Assembly: GCA_002270565.1 (NCBI GenBank)
Contig: NQMI01000148.1
Coordinates: 67,869-97,153, forward strand
DNA from: Stenocarpella maydis
Lineage: Eukaryota > Ascomycota > Sordariomycetes > Diaporthales > Diaporthaceae
DNA length: 29,285 nt
Reading direction: 5' to 3'
The notes beneath the pieces are model-generated. The model saw only the letters and a list, made by a program, of their open reading frames with translations, was not told where the DNA came from and did no database searches. Shown here piece by piece: positions 1-8,619 of this stretch. How positions within the stretch are numbered: the stretch's first letter is position 1; the number at the start of each line of letters is the position of its first letter. Made by a program: the position numbers and the translations under genes.

Positions 1-284
1 AAAGCAACTTAGAGCAAAATACAAACTCTTAATAATAGTATATTTATAAACAGATAAATAAATAGAATGAATTAACTAGATTATAAAATAATACCTTTAG
101 TATTATATCAACTAGTTATAGGATAACTAGGTTAAATTACTCCTACTAGCATAGTTTACCTATAATAGTGCAACCTCTAGCATAACTAAATAGTTACCTT
201 TCTTTACACTCTATAGATATAAGCCTTAGGCATACTATAAGTTATTACTAAATGCTATACTAGCAGAAATAACAGAATAAAAAG

Positions 285-790
285 CAATATAAATTAGATA
301 AATTAAATAAGATATTTAAAAAGAACTTTCTTTTATCTAAAAATAAATAATAAAATATACAAATTAAAAAAGAATTAAGGGACGAATTATTAAGAAGAGA
401 GATAAAGTCTACCTTATATAATAAAATATTAGAATTAAGCAGCCTAATAATAAACTTAATTATAATAAAATTAGCCTCTTTAGAATTTTAAAAAATCTCT
501 TAAATACTAACTATAAACTTTTATTACCTTAGGGAATAAGTTAATATCCAGTTTTTTATATTTTACTACTAGAACTAGCATCTTAAAATGTAAAATGTGA
601 AATATAAATTCAAACTATTAATAAGTATAATAAGGAATATAAAGTAAAGATAATTATAAACTTAAGATAATACTAAGGAATAATAGAATACCTTATTAAA
701 TAGAAAGGCTATAATTTAAGTAAGAATACACAAGAACTAAAGGAAAACCTAATACACTATAGAAACAAACTCAAATAATTCTACACCTAA
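285..790 (+). pseudogene. Ty3/Gypsy chromovirus pol relic: integrase C-terminus plus chromodomain
   Basis: One frame (codons from 401) reads DKVYLI, then a basic stretch, then NKLNYNK and later YPVFYILLLELA at 545-580. This is the integrase C-terminal pattern (GDKVYL ... KLD..K..GPF ... HPVFHVSLLEP) with H-to-Y, V-to-I, S-to-L and P-to-L changes expected from RIP. In the same frame, 635-786 reads EYKVKII ... EYLIK-stop-KGYNLSKNTQEL, the chromodomain core (YLVKWKGY..S.NTWEP). A stop replaces the tryptophan. The preceding linker (294-400) lies in another frame, so a frameshift is present. Known role: the chromodomain of such integrases steers insertion to marked chromatin. The copy is dead. Confidence 0.85.
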
Positions 791-939
791 TTCACTATAG
801 AATAATCCTACTTAACTAACTATAAGAATCCACCAGGCCTACTAAACAAACTAAAATACTTCAAATACTAGATAAGCTACCTATAGGTATATTTCCTTTA
901 TTATTAATATCCACCAACTTTAACTAATTAGCATTTTTA

Positions 940-1330
940 TCCACCATTATACTCTAATTAAAAACCCCTATCTTACCTACAGAATATAATCACACCTCTT
1001 GCGCTACCATTCTACTAGCCTCTTCTATAGAGTTATAATGTGCAACCTTAGCAGATTGCTTAGCAATTCGCGCACACTTAGCCTCAGCCTCCTCCCTTTC
1101 CAAGTAATACAGCTTCTTAATTATCTTAATACTATGATATACCATACATGCTATTTTCTCAGCTTATAAATAATGCTACTTATATAACTAGCTAACCTTT
1201 ATATTTACTAATATAGCTTCCTCCTCAGTAGCATCCAGCTCATCCTTAATATATAAATAAAGATAGGTAATCTTCTATATCTAAATTAATATAAGCTTAT
1301 ATATATTATAATTCCCGTACTTCTAATAAA
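940..1330 (-). pseudogene. Charged protein fragment in the transposon block, family not recognised
   Basis: On the minus strand, an open frame ending with TGA at 990-992 runs upstream to about 1160. It encodes a lysine/glutamate/alanine-rich stretch (LEREEAEAK ... AKQSAKVAHYNS ... MVAQEV) that looks like a coiled-coil or basic tail. The DNA is clearly less AT-rich than its surroundings. Beyond 1170 the frame fills with stops. It lies antisense between the chromodomain and the polypurine tract of the plus-strand element, so it may come from a nested element or an antisense accessory ORF. Function unknown. Confidence 0.35.
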
Positions 1331-1596
1331 TGCACTTAAAGTAATAGAATAAATTCTCCTTTAAGTTAATATAAGAAGCCTTATTAGCTTTATAAAATAA
1401 ATAAGTTAGTATAATTAAATCTTAAGAGAAGATAGTAGTAACGAGGGACTTACTTTATTTAGTCTTTTAAGAATAATAAGAGGATTTTAAAACCTAAGAA
1501 TCCTTAACTCTAAATAATATAATAAATTAAAAAGGTATAATAGTAAGTATAAATAAATAAAGGAAACTTATGGAATACGTTTAAAAATAAAAATAT

Positions 1597-1610
1597 AAGA
1601 AGGGAGATAG
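1597..1610 (+). other. Polypurine tract before the 3' LTR
   Basis: A purine-rich run (AAGAAGGGAGATAG) lies directly against the inferred LTR start TATTATAA. LTR retrotransposons prime plus-strand DNA synthesis from such a tract just upstream of the 3' LTR. Its place downstream of the chromodomain supports reading 1611-2083 as the 3' LTR of the plus-strand element. Confidence 0.5.
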
Positions 1611-2083
1611 TATTATAAACCAACATAATAGTAACCCAGGATCTAGGGTAATTAAGAATAACTACTATAATGCAACCCTATAGATATAAGATAACGGGAT
1701 ATATTAGGACAAGGTTAGGGTTAGAACTCTAGCAACTAGGGTGGACTGATGGGACTGCTAGCGGTCCTAATAACTCTAGAGTGGACTAATGAAGTTATTA
1801 ACAGTCCATACAATCTATTACTAAAAACGAATAAAGAGTTAGAATATATAAGGATAGAGTTATCACTATAATAGATAGAATTTATAGAATAGACTCTTTA
1901 GTTGTTAATCTAAGTATTTAGTCTTACTAATTAAATAGCTTTACAGCTTATAATTATACCCTCTTTGTAAATAGTGTCTTTATATACTGTAACTTAGTTA
2001 TGTGCCGCCTTTATGCCGCTCTGCTAATATAAACCCTACAGGTTATCTACTGAACCCCATAAAGGTTTGGTGTAATCATAATA
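1611..2083 (+). repeat. LTR copy A (3' LTR of plus-strand Gypsy relic)
   Basis: About 473 bp, starting TATTATAA and ending TCATAATA, apparently RIP-altered forms of the inverted ends TGTTATGA and TCATAACA. Positions 1836-2075 align closely in inverse orientation with 4762-4998, including the promoter-like ATATATAAGGATA and the downstream stretch CCCATAAAGGTTTGGTGTAATCA. The first ~120 bp match copy B poorly. Two ~40-bp imperfect direct repeats (1725-1767 and 1772-1807, each starting AACTCTAG and containing GTGGACT) lie in the U3-like part. Confidence 0.6.
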
Positions 2084-3502
2084 ATAATATATAGCTATAG
2101 AAGTCCTAAGATTAGTTTAAAATATACTATATCTATAATATCTAGATTTATAAAAGTAGTATATCCTTAGATTAAGATAAATATATAATTAGTTTCTATA
2201 TTAATTACTCTATTTCCATATCTTACTTTTATACCTTCTATAATACTAAGTCTATAACGGTCTTTCTTTTAATACTATAAGATTTAATCTTTACTAATGA
2301 TATTTAGTAATATAAAGTTACTTTGAGTACTACTTTCTGATAATATATTATATTTTCTTTATTAATTTCTAATTTTAGAATAATATATATATAGCTCCTT
2401 TAAGTTATATATAGGGATTAGTAGTTTATAATTAAATATTATCCCTCTATAGGCAATTATTATCCCTTGCTTATTCTTATTATTTATATATTAAGCATTA
2501 CTGCTACTAGTTGCATCATTATTCCATTTCCTTATGCTAGAGTAGGAGCTTCTTATCTAAGTAGATAAGGTATTTAGTTAACTTATATACCTATACTCTA
2601 TTAAGTCCTTATAGGTATTTAAGTAGTAGATCTCTATTAAGTTTAATAATTATATAAGCCTTAGCCTTATTATAGCTAGCAATCTTCTAATACCTAAGTT
2701 TAAAGTACTTATAGATCTTTATAATAAGTTTTAAGTAGAACCTTCTAGAGAAGAAAGATTAGCTAGCTTTCTCCTAGAAGTAAATATAATAAGTATACTA
2801 AATATATAAGATCCATAAGATCTTAGTATGCTTAGGGTACTATAGCTAGAGATAGGCCTTATCTCTAGTTTCTCTAATAAGAGGCTAGTATAGTTCTTTT
2901 ATAGCCTATACTAGGGGTATACCTATAATAGCGATTCTAATTATACTAGTACTAGGTGCAATAGGTTAGCATTTTCCTAGGTGCTTCTTAAGGTTTTCAT
3001 TAGGGTATTCGCATTTATTAGCATTCTATATAAGGTCTTTATTATTTCCTTAGGTATTATTTTTAGTACTTAAGCAGTATAAGTTGCTATCATTTATTAC
3101 TATATTATATAATAGTTCTTATCTTTCTATTACTAACTATCTTTCCTATTAGGATTATTTAGGGAATTATCTAGAGGCTTTTTTCCCTAAAAGATATAAT
3201 AAGTACTAATTATTAAAGTAAAAGGTTTAGTTAAGGGCTTTATACTTAGGGCTAGTATTTACTACTTTCTTAGGAATAATTAGTAACTTATGTAGATCCT
3301 TAGGCTTATTTCTATTAGGGTGAATTAGATATTTTATATAAAGGTTGAGTTAATAAATATAAGATATCTTGCCTTTTAGGTATATTAGGTATTCCTTATT
3401 AAATAAATAGCTATATCATTTATGCTATTTTTAATATATAGTTATATTAATGTATTATTATTCTTCTAAGATAAATCTCTATAGTTATTTTCTAAGTTAG
3501 TA
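2084..3502 (-). pseudogene. Degraded interior of the minus-strand Gypsy relic
   Basis: AT-rich DNA downstream, in minus-strand sense, of the Gag zinc knuckle. About 90-100 codons beyond the knuckle a neighbouring frame contains an INST-like motif that could be a mutated aspartic-protease DSG/T site, but this is weak. Between 2750 and 3090 one minus frame has relatively few stops but I could not assign it to a family. No intact gene remains. Confidence 0.35.
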
Positions 3503-3544
3503 GTATTCTCTAGAGAAGTATCCTAGCCTTCCATAATTATAATA
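3503..3544 (-). pseudogene. Gag CCHC zinc-knuckle relic with all four ligands mutated to Tyr
   Basis: The minus strand reads YYNYGRLGYFSREY. Its spacing is exactly that of a retroviral-type knuckle C-x2-C-x4-H-x4-C, with tyrosine in every metal-ligand position. TGC-to-TAC (Cys to Tyr) and CAC-to-TAC (His to Tyr) are RIP-type transitions. Known role: nucleocapsid knuckles bind element RNA. It lies on the same strand as, and downstream of, LTR copy B, as expected for 5' LTR then gag. The gag region upstream is interrupted by the 3705-4484 inverted repeat. Confidence 0.75.
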
Positions 3545-3704
3545 CTTCTAACTATTATTAGGGCATTATTATACTACATTAAGTCTATAAGTCTTAAATA
3601 GGTACCATAAGTAGTTCCTTATTATTATTATTAATTGCTATAGAAGTTGCCCTTATAGTAGTATTTCTTTCCATTATTAGGTTAGTATTAGGGCTTTTAT
3701 TAGT

Positions 3705-4038
3705 CTGATGAATATGTGCTATAGAATAGCATTCAGTTCAGCGTGTGTTTCGGCAGGGTCGCAGTGTGGTGCTCTGAGGCGAATTGGGACGATTGACAAT
3801 GGTCTGGACAACTTTGTATTGAATTAAGTTGGGCTTCTGTAAGCCCTCCTTCTATACCCTCCGACGTCGTCTCACCCCTGGGCACGCTGCGGTCGGCTCT
3901 GGTGCAAATTTGCAAATGCCGGAAAATTCGCCCTTCCAACACACCATCTTTGGTTCCAAGCAACTAGCCAACCATAGCCCTAGTAATGCCCAAATTAAGT
4001 ACATATAAACTTCAGAAACCAAGCTATCTAATGAACTA
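3705..4038 (+). repeat. Left arm of 334-bp inverted repeat (less mutated)
   Basis: The arm from CTGATGAATATGTGCT to CTATCTAATGAACTA is matched in reverse complement by 4147-4484. It keeps many C and G bases that the right arm has lost to T and A. Read on the minus strand it carries a TATAGAAGG motif followed by a GGGCTT/AAGCCC hairpin, like an LTR promoter and leader. A 76-codon open frame on the minus strand (3733-3963) resembles no protein I know and is probably fortuitous. Confidence 0.8.
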
Positions 4039-4146
4039 AGTTATATACTTTTTGGATAAGAAATAAGGGTAATGCAGAGGTCTAGATTAAGGTGCAAATG
4101 CAGACCAAAATAATCGACTCACGGCCACCAAACTCATCTTGCGTCN
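4039..4146. other. Loop between inverted-repeat arms, ending in an N
   Basis: A 108-bp spacer between the two arms. The only ambiguous base of the window (N at 4146) sits immediately beside the right arm. No feature is recognised inside. The N at the fold-back point suggests a difficult sequencing or assembly position. Confidence 0.6.
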
Positions 4147-4484
4147 TAGTGCATTGGATAGCTTGATTTCTGAAGTTTATATGTACTTAATTTGGGCATT
4201 ACTAGGGCTATGGTTGGCTAGTTGCTTGGAACCAAAGATGGTGTGTTGGAAGGGCGAATTTTCCGGCATTTACAAATTTGCACCAGAGCCTACTACAGCG
4301 TGCCCGCGGGTAAGATGATGTCGGAGGGTATATAAGGAGGGCTTATAGAAGCCCAACTTAATTTAATATAAAGTTGTCCAGACCATTATCAATCATCCTA
4401 ATTCGCCTCAGAGCACCATACTGCAACCCTGCCGAAACACACACACGCTGAACTGAATGCTATTCTATAGCACAAATTCATTAG
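4147..4484 (-). repeat. Right arm of 334-bp inverted repeat (more RIP-mutated)
   Basis: Reverse complement of 3705-4038 with differences mostly C-to-T and G-to-A in this copy. In plus orientation it has GTATATAAGG, then a GGGCTTATAGAAGCCC hairpin, then a leader-like region and TATAGCAC near the end. A possible LTR-like unit would begin at TGTTGG (about 4243) and end near 4472, but the repeat extends beyond it, so the true element boundary is uncertain. Confidence 0.8.
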
Positions 4485-4750
4485 AAAAGTAAGTATAGTA
4501 CTAAATAAGAAATCCTTAAAGGATTCCCTTATCTCCTTTATAGAGGCATGGGTTATCTATTTTATAAGCCTTAGCTTACTAAACTATATAGAGATAATTA
4601 ATTTCCTATTAGAGGGCTCTAATTTATAGGGCTATCTCTTAGGCACTCATACTTTAGGCCTGTCTATTATTAGAGGATGTAGTTAATATTATATCTTTAT
4701 ATTACTTAGTTAGTTATATATATAGCCATTTTAAACAAGAGTTATTAAAA

Positions 4751-5213
4751 TATAGTAATTACATTAAACCTTTATAGGGTTTAATAAGTAACCTATAAGT
4801 TTTATATTAATAGGGTAGCATAAAGATAATGCTTTATTAAGTTATAGTATGTAAAGATACTATTTATGAAAAGAGTATAATTAGAAGCTATAAAGCTATT
4901 TAGTTAATAGAACTAAATATTTAAATTAATAACTAAAGAGTTTATTCTATAAAAGCTATTTATTATAGTAATAACTATATCCTTATATATTCTGACTCTT
5001 TATTTATTACCAATAATATTAATAGTGATCCTATTAATTAAGTATTACTTTAATAGAATTAATGTTAATCCTATCAATCGTGGTAGGTCCTTTACCCTAA
5101 CCGGGGTGGCTTACTGATGACTCAGGCAGGGTAACGCTCCGGGACCTGACCCGTGGTCTGTGAGGGTTGTCTTCTGCAGTAGTCAGCAGCCGATGGGCGC
5201 GCGTTCATAACAG
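4751..5213 (-). repeat. LTR copy B (5' LTR of minus-strand Gypsy relic)
   Basis: On the minus strand it starts TGTTATGAACGCG (complement of 5201-5213) and ends near GTAATTACTATA, about 463 bp. Positions 4762-4998 are the inverted homologue of 1836-2075, sharing ATATATAAGGATA and the CTATAAAGGTTTAATGTAAT end. Its first ~120 bp (5090-5213) are GC-rich and little mutated, while the rest is AT-rich. The Gag knuckle on the same strand downstream supports the reading as a 5' LTR. Confidence 0.65.
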
Positions 5214-5497
5214 AGGGCCTATTAACGATATTATTATAATAGAGGGACCTCCTTTATATAGAATATGTATAACTTATTCTTAGCACATCTATATAAATGC
5301 TTCTTCTTTATAGTTAATTTATATCTAAATAAATATTATTTAATATTAAAAGGTATTAAGTAAGGCCTCTTCATATATATTTAATAAAGTAAAACGGATT
5401 AAATTCTCTTAAGTACCTACTAGTCTAAGGGGCTAATAGGGTAGTCTATATATAGGTATATAACCAAGGTTGCTAGTATAATCCCTTATTTAGATAA

Positions 5498-5583
5498 TAT
5501 AGTTATATAGTTATATAGTTATATAGTTATATAGTTATATAGTTATATAGTTATATAGTTATATAGTTATATAGTTATATAGT
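5498..5583 (+). repeat. 8-bp tandem repeat TATAGTTA, about 10.5 copies
   Basis: The unit TATAGTTA is repeated without visible interruption, followed by a degenerate partial copy (GATATATAGTTA). It is a short satellite in the AT-rich block. No coding or regulatory role is evident. Confidence 0.9.
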
Positions 5584-5837
5584 AGATATATAGTTATAAC
5601 TCTAGTAAGGAGTATATATAATAAAATTATATTTTTGAAGAAAGACTTATATATTAGGTAATATAGCTAAAAGATATAATTAAATTAATATAGCTTTTTT
5701 ATTATTATATTATTAATTTAAAATACTTCAAAATAAAATTTCTAATTTCTTAGTCTTTAATTAATAATAATATTTATATATTAATTAGTATATAGGAGAA
5801 TCCTAACCTAAAGGGCTGGAGGCTTAAAAATAGCTCC

Positions 5838-6000
5838 TTCTCTCTAGAGGCCCTCTTATAAGCATGTGGAAGGCCTTCGTGGAGGCTCTCCCTCTGGGTA
5901 TATGAAGGTCCCTTTTCTAGGTGTATGGAGGGCTCTCCTCTGGGTACGGGAAAGGCCTTCCTTCAGGCACGTAAAGGGCCCTACTAGGTGGCGTGGAGGG
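5838..6000 (+). repeat. Degenerate 22-24-bp minisatellite, about 7 units
   Basis: Units follow the pattern AGGCCYTC..T....GGY.YGTGGA: starts can be seen near 5838 (AGGCCCTC), 5862 (AGGCCTTC, truncated), 5886, 5906 (AGGTCCCTT), 5929 (GGGCTCTCC), 5951 (AAGGCCTTCC) and 5977 (AGGGCCC). GC content rises sharply here, marking the edge of the AT-rich block. Confidence 0.6.
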
Positions 6001-6470
6001 GGTTTGCCAGAGGAGCGAGCCTCCACGCCTATTTAAGCTATAGTACCTAAATACTTAAACGATAGCTCCCAGGGTCCCGGCAGGTGCTTTCCACCTGGTG
6101 TTGGTAGTATGGGTATGTGTGTCTTAGGTATAGGTGTTGTGGGTATGTGTGTTGGTAGGCGTGGTATCTGGATTTCCACCTTGTTTCGCAGTCGCGAAGC
6201 AATGGTGTAGCCTATCTGATTCTTTCGCTGTATGAATATCAAGTACCTAGGTACTCATCTTGACAAGCCGAAAGTACTTCGTCGCCGCCGATGAGTAACT
6301 CGTCAAAAACTCATTTTTCGGATGTGGAAACTACGTTACTGGCGCCACACCAGTTCCACTTTTTATCTCGTCATTCTCTGCATACATAACAAGGATTGGA
6401 GAGGTCGTCTTTTTATTATGAACTCTGCGACCATGTATGACTATTTACAGTGGCTGATTTGTGTACACTT
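6001..6470. other. Boundary intergenic region, no gene recognised
   Basis: Transition from repeat block to ordinary DNA. Between 6100 and 6160 a GT-rich imperfect repeat (GGTATGTGTG and GGTATAGGTG) occurs. The 69-codon minus-strand frame at 6033-6242 only reflects this low-complexity sequence and is not called. The end of this stretch may hold the 3' UTR of the secreted-protein gene. Confidence 0.4.
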
Positions 6471-6941
6471 TCAAGCCGCACAATTCTGGACAACCTGAAT
6501 TCCACCCGCGATGGCATTGTTCAGAGATGCTTGGGTGCTAGCCACGGCGGGGTCCGCCCTAAAAGTATTGCTTTAGATATAGCCACTAGGATGTCCGGGG
6601 TAAACGGCGTTTACTTACGCATTAGCGCCAACGATAGCGGTGTTCATGGCCACAAACCCAGCCTGGACTTGATCACGACCGGCCGCGGGGGGTGCCTGGC
6701 CAGCTTTGATAGCCTGTGCGATCTGTTGGACACCTCCGGCGGACTGTTGCAATCCGGAACGCACCGCCTGCTTGACAGTTGCATCCTGGATCTGTGCCGA
6801 AGACGTGTTGATTTCTTTGAGGCCGTTGACGACTCCCGTGCGCGCCTGGTCACAGGCAGCTTGATCCTGGCGGGTCGCGATTGCCACGGCAGAGGCTCCC
6901 GCCCCAAGGACGAGTGAAAGGATGATCTTGGTGAAATACAT
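6471..6941 (-). CDS. Small secreted two-cysteine alanine-rich protein (HsbA/cell-wall-protein-like)
   Basis: Complement of join(6471..6558, 6619..6941), 136 aa. The unspliced frame stops inside an intron that starts GTAAGT at 6618 and ends TTTTAG at 6559 (60 bp). Splicing keeps the frame and adds about 28 residues ending VVQNCAA. Residues 1-20 (MYFTKIILSLVLGAGASAVA) look like a cleavable signal peptide. The mature part is rich in Ala and Gln, with predicted helices and one Cys near each end (residues 30 and about 134) that could pair. This layout resembles small fungal cell-wall or hydrophobic-surface-binding-like secreted proteins. The family assignment is by pattern only. It lies beside the RIP-mutated block, a usual place for fast-evolving secreted proteins, so an effector or adhesion role is possible but unproven. 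The spliced C-terminus makes the gene model convincing. Confidence 0.7.
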
Positions 6942-8020
6942 GATGCTGAAGTAGAAAGCGTATCTCGGGTGAGCTAGAGTGGCCTCGAAATGGGATGATA
7001 GGCGTAGGTCGAGATGTAAAAGTCGAGATGATTAGGATCCAATGCCAGATGCACTTCACTCTGGATCAGGCGAATTCAAGCTTACCTTTATACGAATCCG
7101 GATGAGAAATCGCATGTATAGGAGCCTACGATTGCTGCATTGCACGCAGCTGGTAGATTCGTAGTTTATACCAAGTAGAGAAGTAAAACGCGAGTAGATG
7201 TTACGGAAACGTCGATCAAAAGCTTGGCCTGGGTTCCGCGGGAAGGAGAAGATCATTAAAACGGATCTCCAGATGCTGTGAAGAGCCAAGCTTGGAATTT
7301 AAGAAACATGCGGCGAATGCGATTGGGAAAAGACGGTAGTTTTAGAGACCTGCCCAGGTTCCCTGTTAGACGGGGTAGTGCTCCTCGGTGTCATTACTAC
7401 AAGATTGGCCAATCCATCCTGACGTCCGAACAGAGACATGCCTTGAAAACTGGGGGCAGCAAGAACCTGAAGCCTAAGGAGTCTCCCATACGTTCATGTG
7501 AAACAGAGAAGCCTGGCTCATCCCAGCCGGCCTGCGTCTGGCTCTCGTCTCGTTATCTGAAGCGGCCACAAGCCACAAAAATAAGCAACCCACCACAGAA
7601 GTCAGCTCATTAGACGGCAAATCGTTAAACATCAAATAAACGCAGCCTATAATTTAGAACAATAGCCAAATAGTGCAGACCAAAAAGCAAGTGGGTATGC
7701 GCCCAGCTCCCGCCCTTTCTGCCATAGCGGGGGTGTATAACACGCGATTGGTCAACCCGGTCGGGAGGGTCTTCGCGCCCCCCTTGCACTTTTCTACACC
7801 ACCACCCACCCAGCCGCTTCTTGATTCCACAGCATCAATACTCTTTATCATAAAACTTGTACCCATGATTATACACAAACAATTTACTACAGATCACGTA
7901 GAGCATCGGTATCAATCTCATAAAATATGCTTATTTGTTTTCATTACTACCCAGGCAGCGAAAGCGCCTTTCAGTCTGTTGTTCGAGTCCTGATCAAAGA
8001 GATGCGCTTAGCTGACTGTC

Positions 8021-8042
8021 AAATACGACATTTGTCGTATTT
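8021..8042. repeat. Perfect 10-bp inverted repeat with 2-bp spacer
   Basis: AAATACGACA is followed by TT and TGTCGTATTT. It could be a dimeric factor site or a small hairpin. No gene start is close enough to assign it. Confidence 0.6.
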
Positions 8043-8158
8043 CTTAATTGCCGCGGCCCATGATCTGTATCATCCAAACGGACGTACCCGTCATGTGGCT
8101 TGAGAAGATCAGCAACCACGATCGCATCCTAGCAACCTAACTACAAGTTCCATGGTTT

Positions 8159-8178
8159 GACGTGTTTGTCCACACGTC
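8159..8178. repeat. 7-bp inverted repeat with 6-bp loop
   Basis: GACGTGT, TTGTCC, ACACGTC. A short hairpin-capable element about 120 bp from the previous inverted repeat. Role unknown. Confidence 0.5.
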
Positions 8179-8619
8179 GAGGCCAAGACGGGTAGGCTCT
8201 ACTCAGGACGTCAATCACTCATAGTGTTGAGGCCGTACTCAAGCTCTCAGGGGCATGATTACTAACCCCTAAATATTTTTCTCGTGCACAAACATCTGGT
8301 TGGGAGTGAAAAGAATGTCAGAGGATATGAATTAATTATGCCACAAGACTGTACTCAACGTAAAGTAAAACTGTATAAAATATACCCTGAAAGAGCGATA
8401 CTATGTGGGGAGTTTGGAAGGAAGGTATCCTGCCAGACGGTCTCGCAGTACTTATCCATCTGAGTAAGCACCGTGTTATCTTGTGTTTGAGTTGGATCAT
8501 ACCAATCATATGCCCAACAAGGTCTGTACACAAGCCGGCGCACTATCGACGGGTCCTCAAACCCGGCTCGAGGGGCTAAAATGGCAGAGGGCAAGCACTA
8601 TGGACGAGCAAGAGCAGGG

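Larger units (their letters stand above)
1..5837. repeat. RIP-degraded AT-rich transposon block
   Basis: Nearly the whole stretch is A/T with very frequent TpA and few CpG or TpG, and no long open frame. Fungal repeat-induced point mutation turns CpA into TpA on either strand, giving this signature. Recognisable relics inside are a plus-strand chromovirus tail, two inverted LTR copies, a minus-strand Gag knuckle and a 334-bp inverted repeat. Less mutated islands survive at about 990-1160, 1725-1770, 3705-4038 and 5090-5213. RIP is my inference from composition and from C/T and G/A differences between copies. Confidence 0.85.
6942..8619. other. Intergenic region, no gene recognised
   Basis: No frame here shows domain-like composition or convincing splice structure. 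It contains two short perfect inverted repeats, at 8021-8042 and 8159-8178. The first part probably includes the promoter of the minus-strand secreted-protein gene. Confidence 0.5.

Noticed and set aside
3733..3963. 76-codon minus-strand frame in the left inverted-repeat arm
   Set aside because: It spans an LTR-like promoter and leader region, and the right arm does not preserve it as coding. Probably fortuitous.
7970..7995. TTGTTCGAGTCCTG resembling a tRNA B box
   Set aside because: No matching T-stem, acceptor stem or A box at the right distance, so no tRNA is called.
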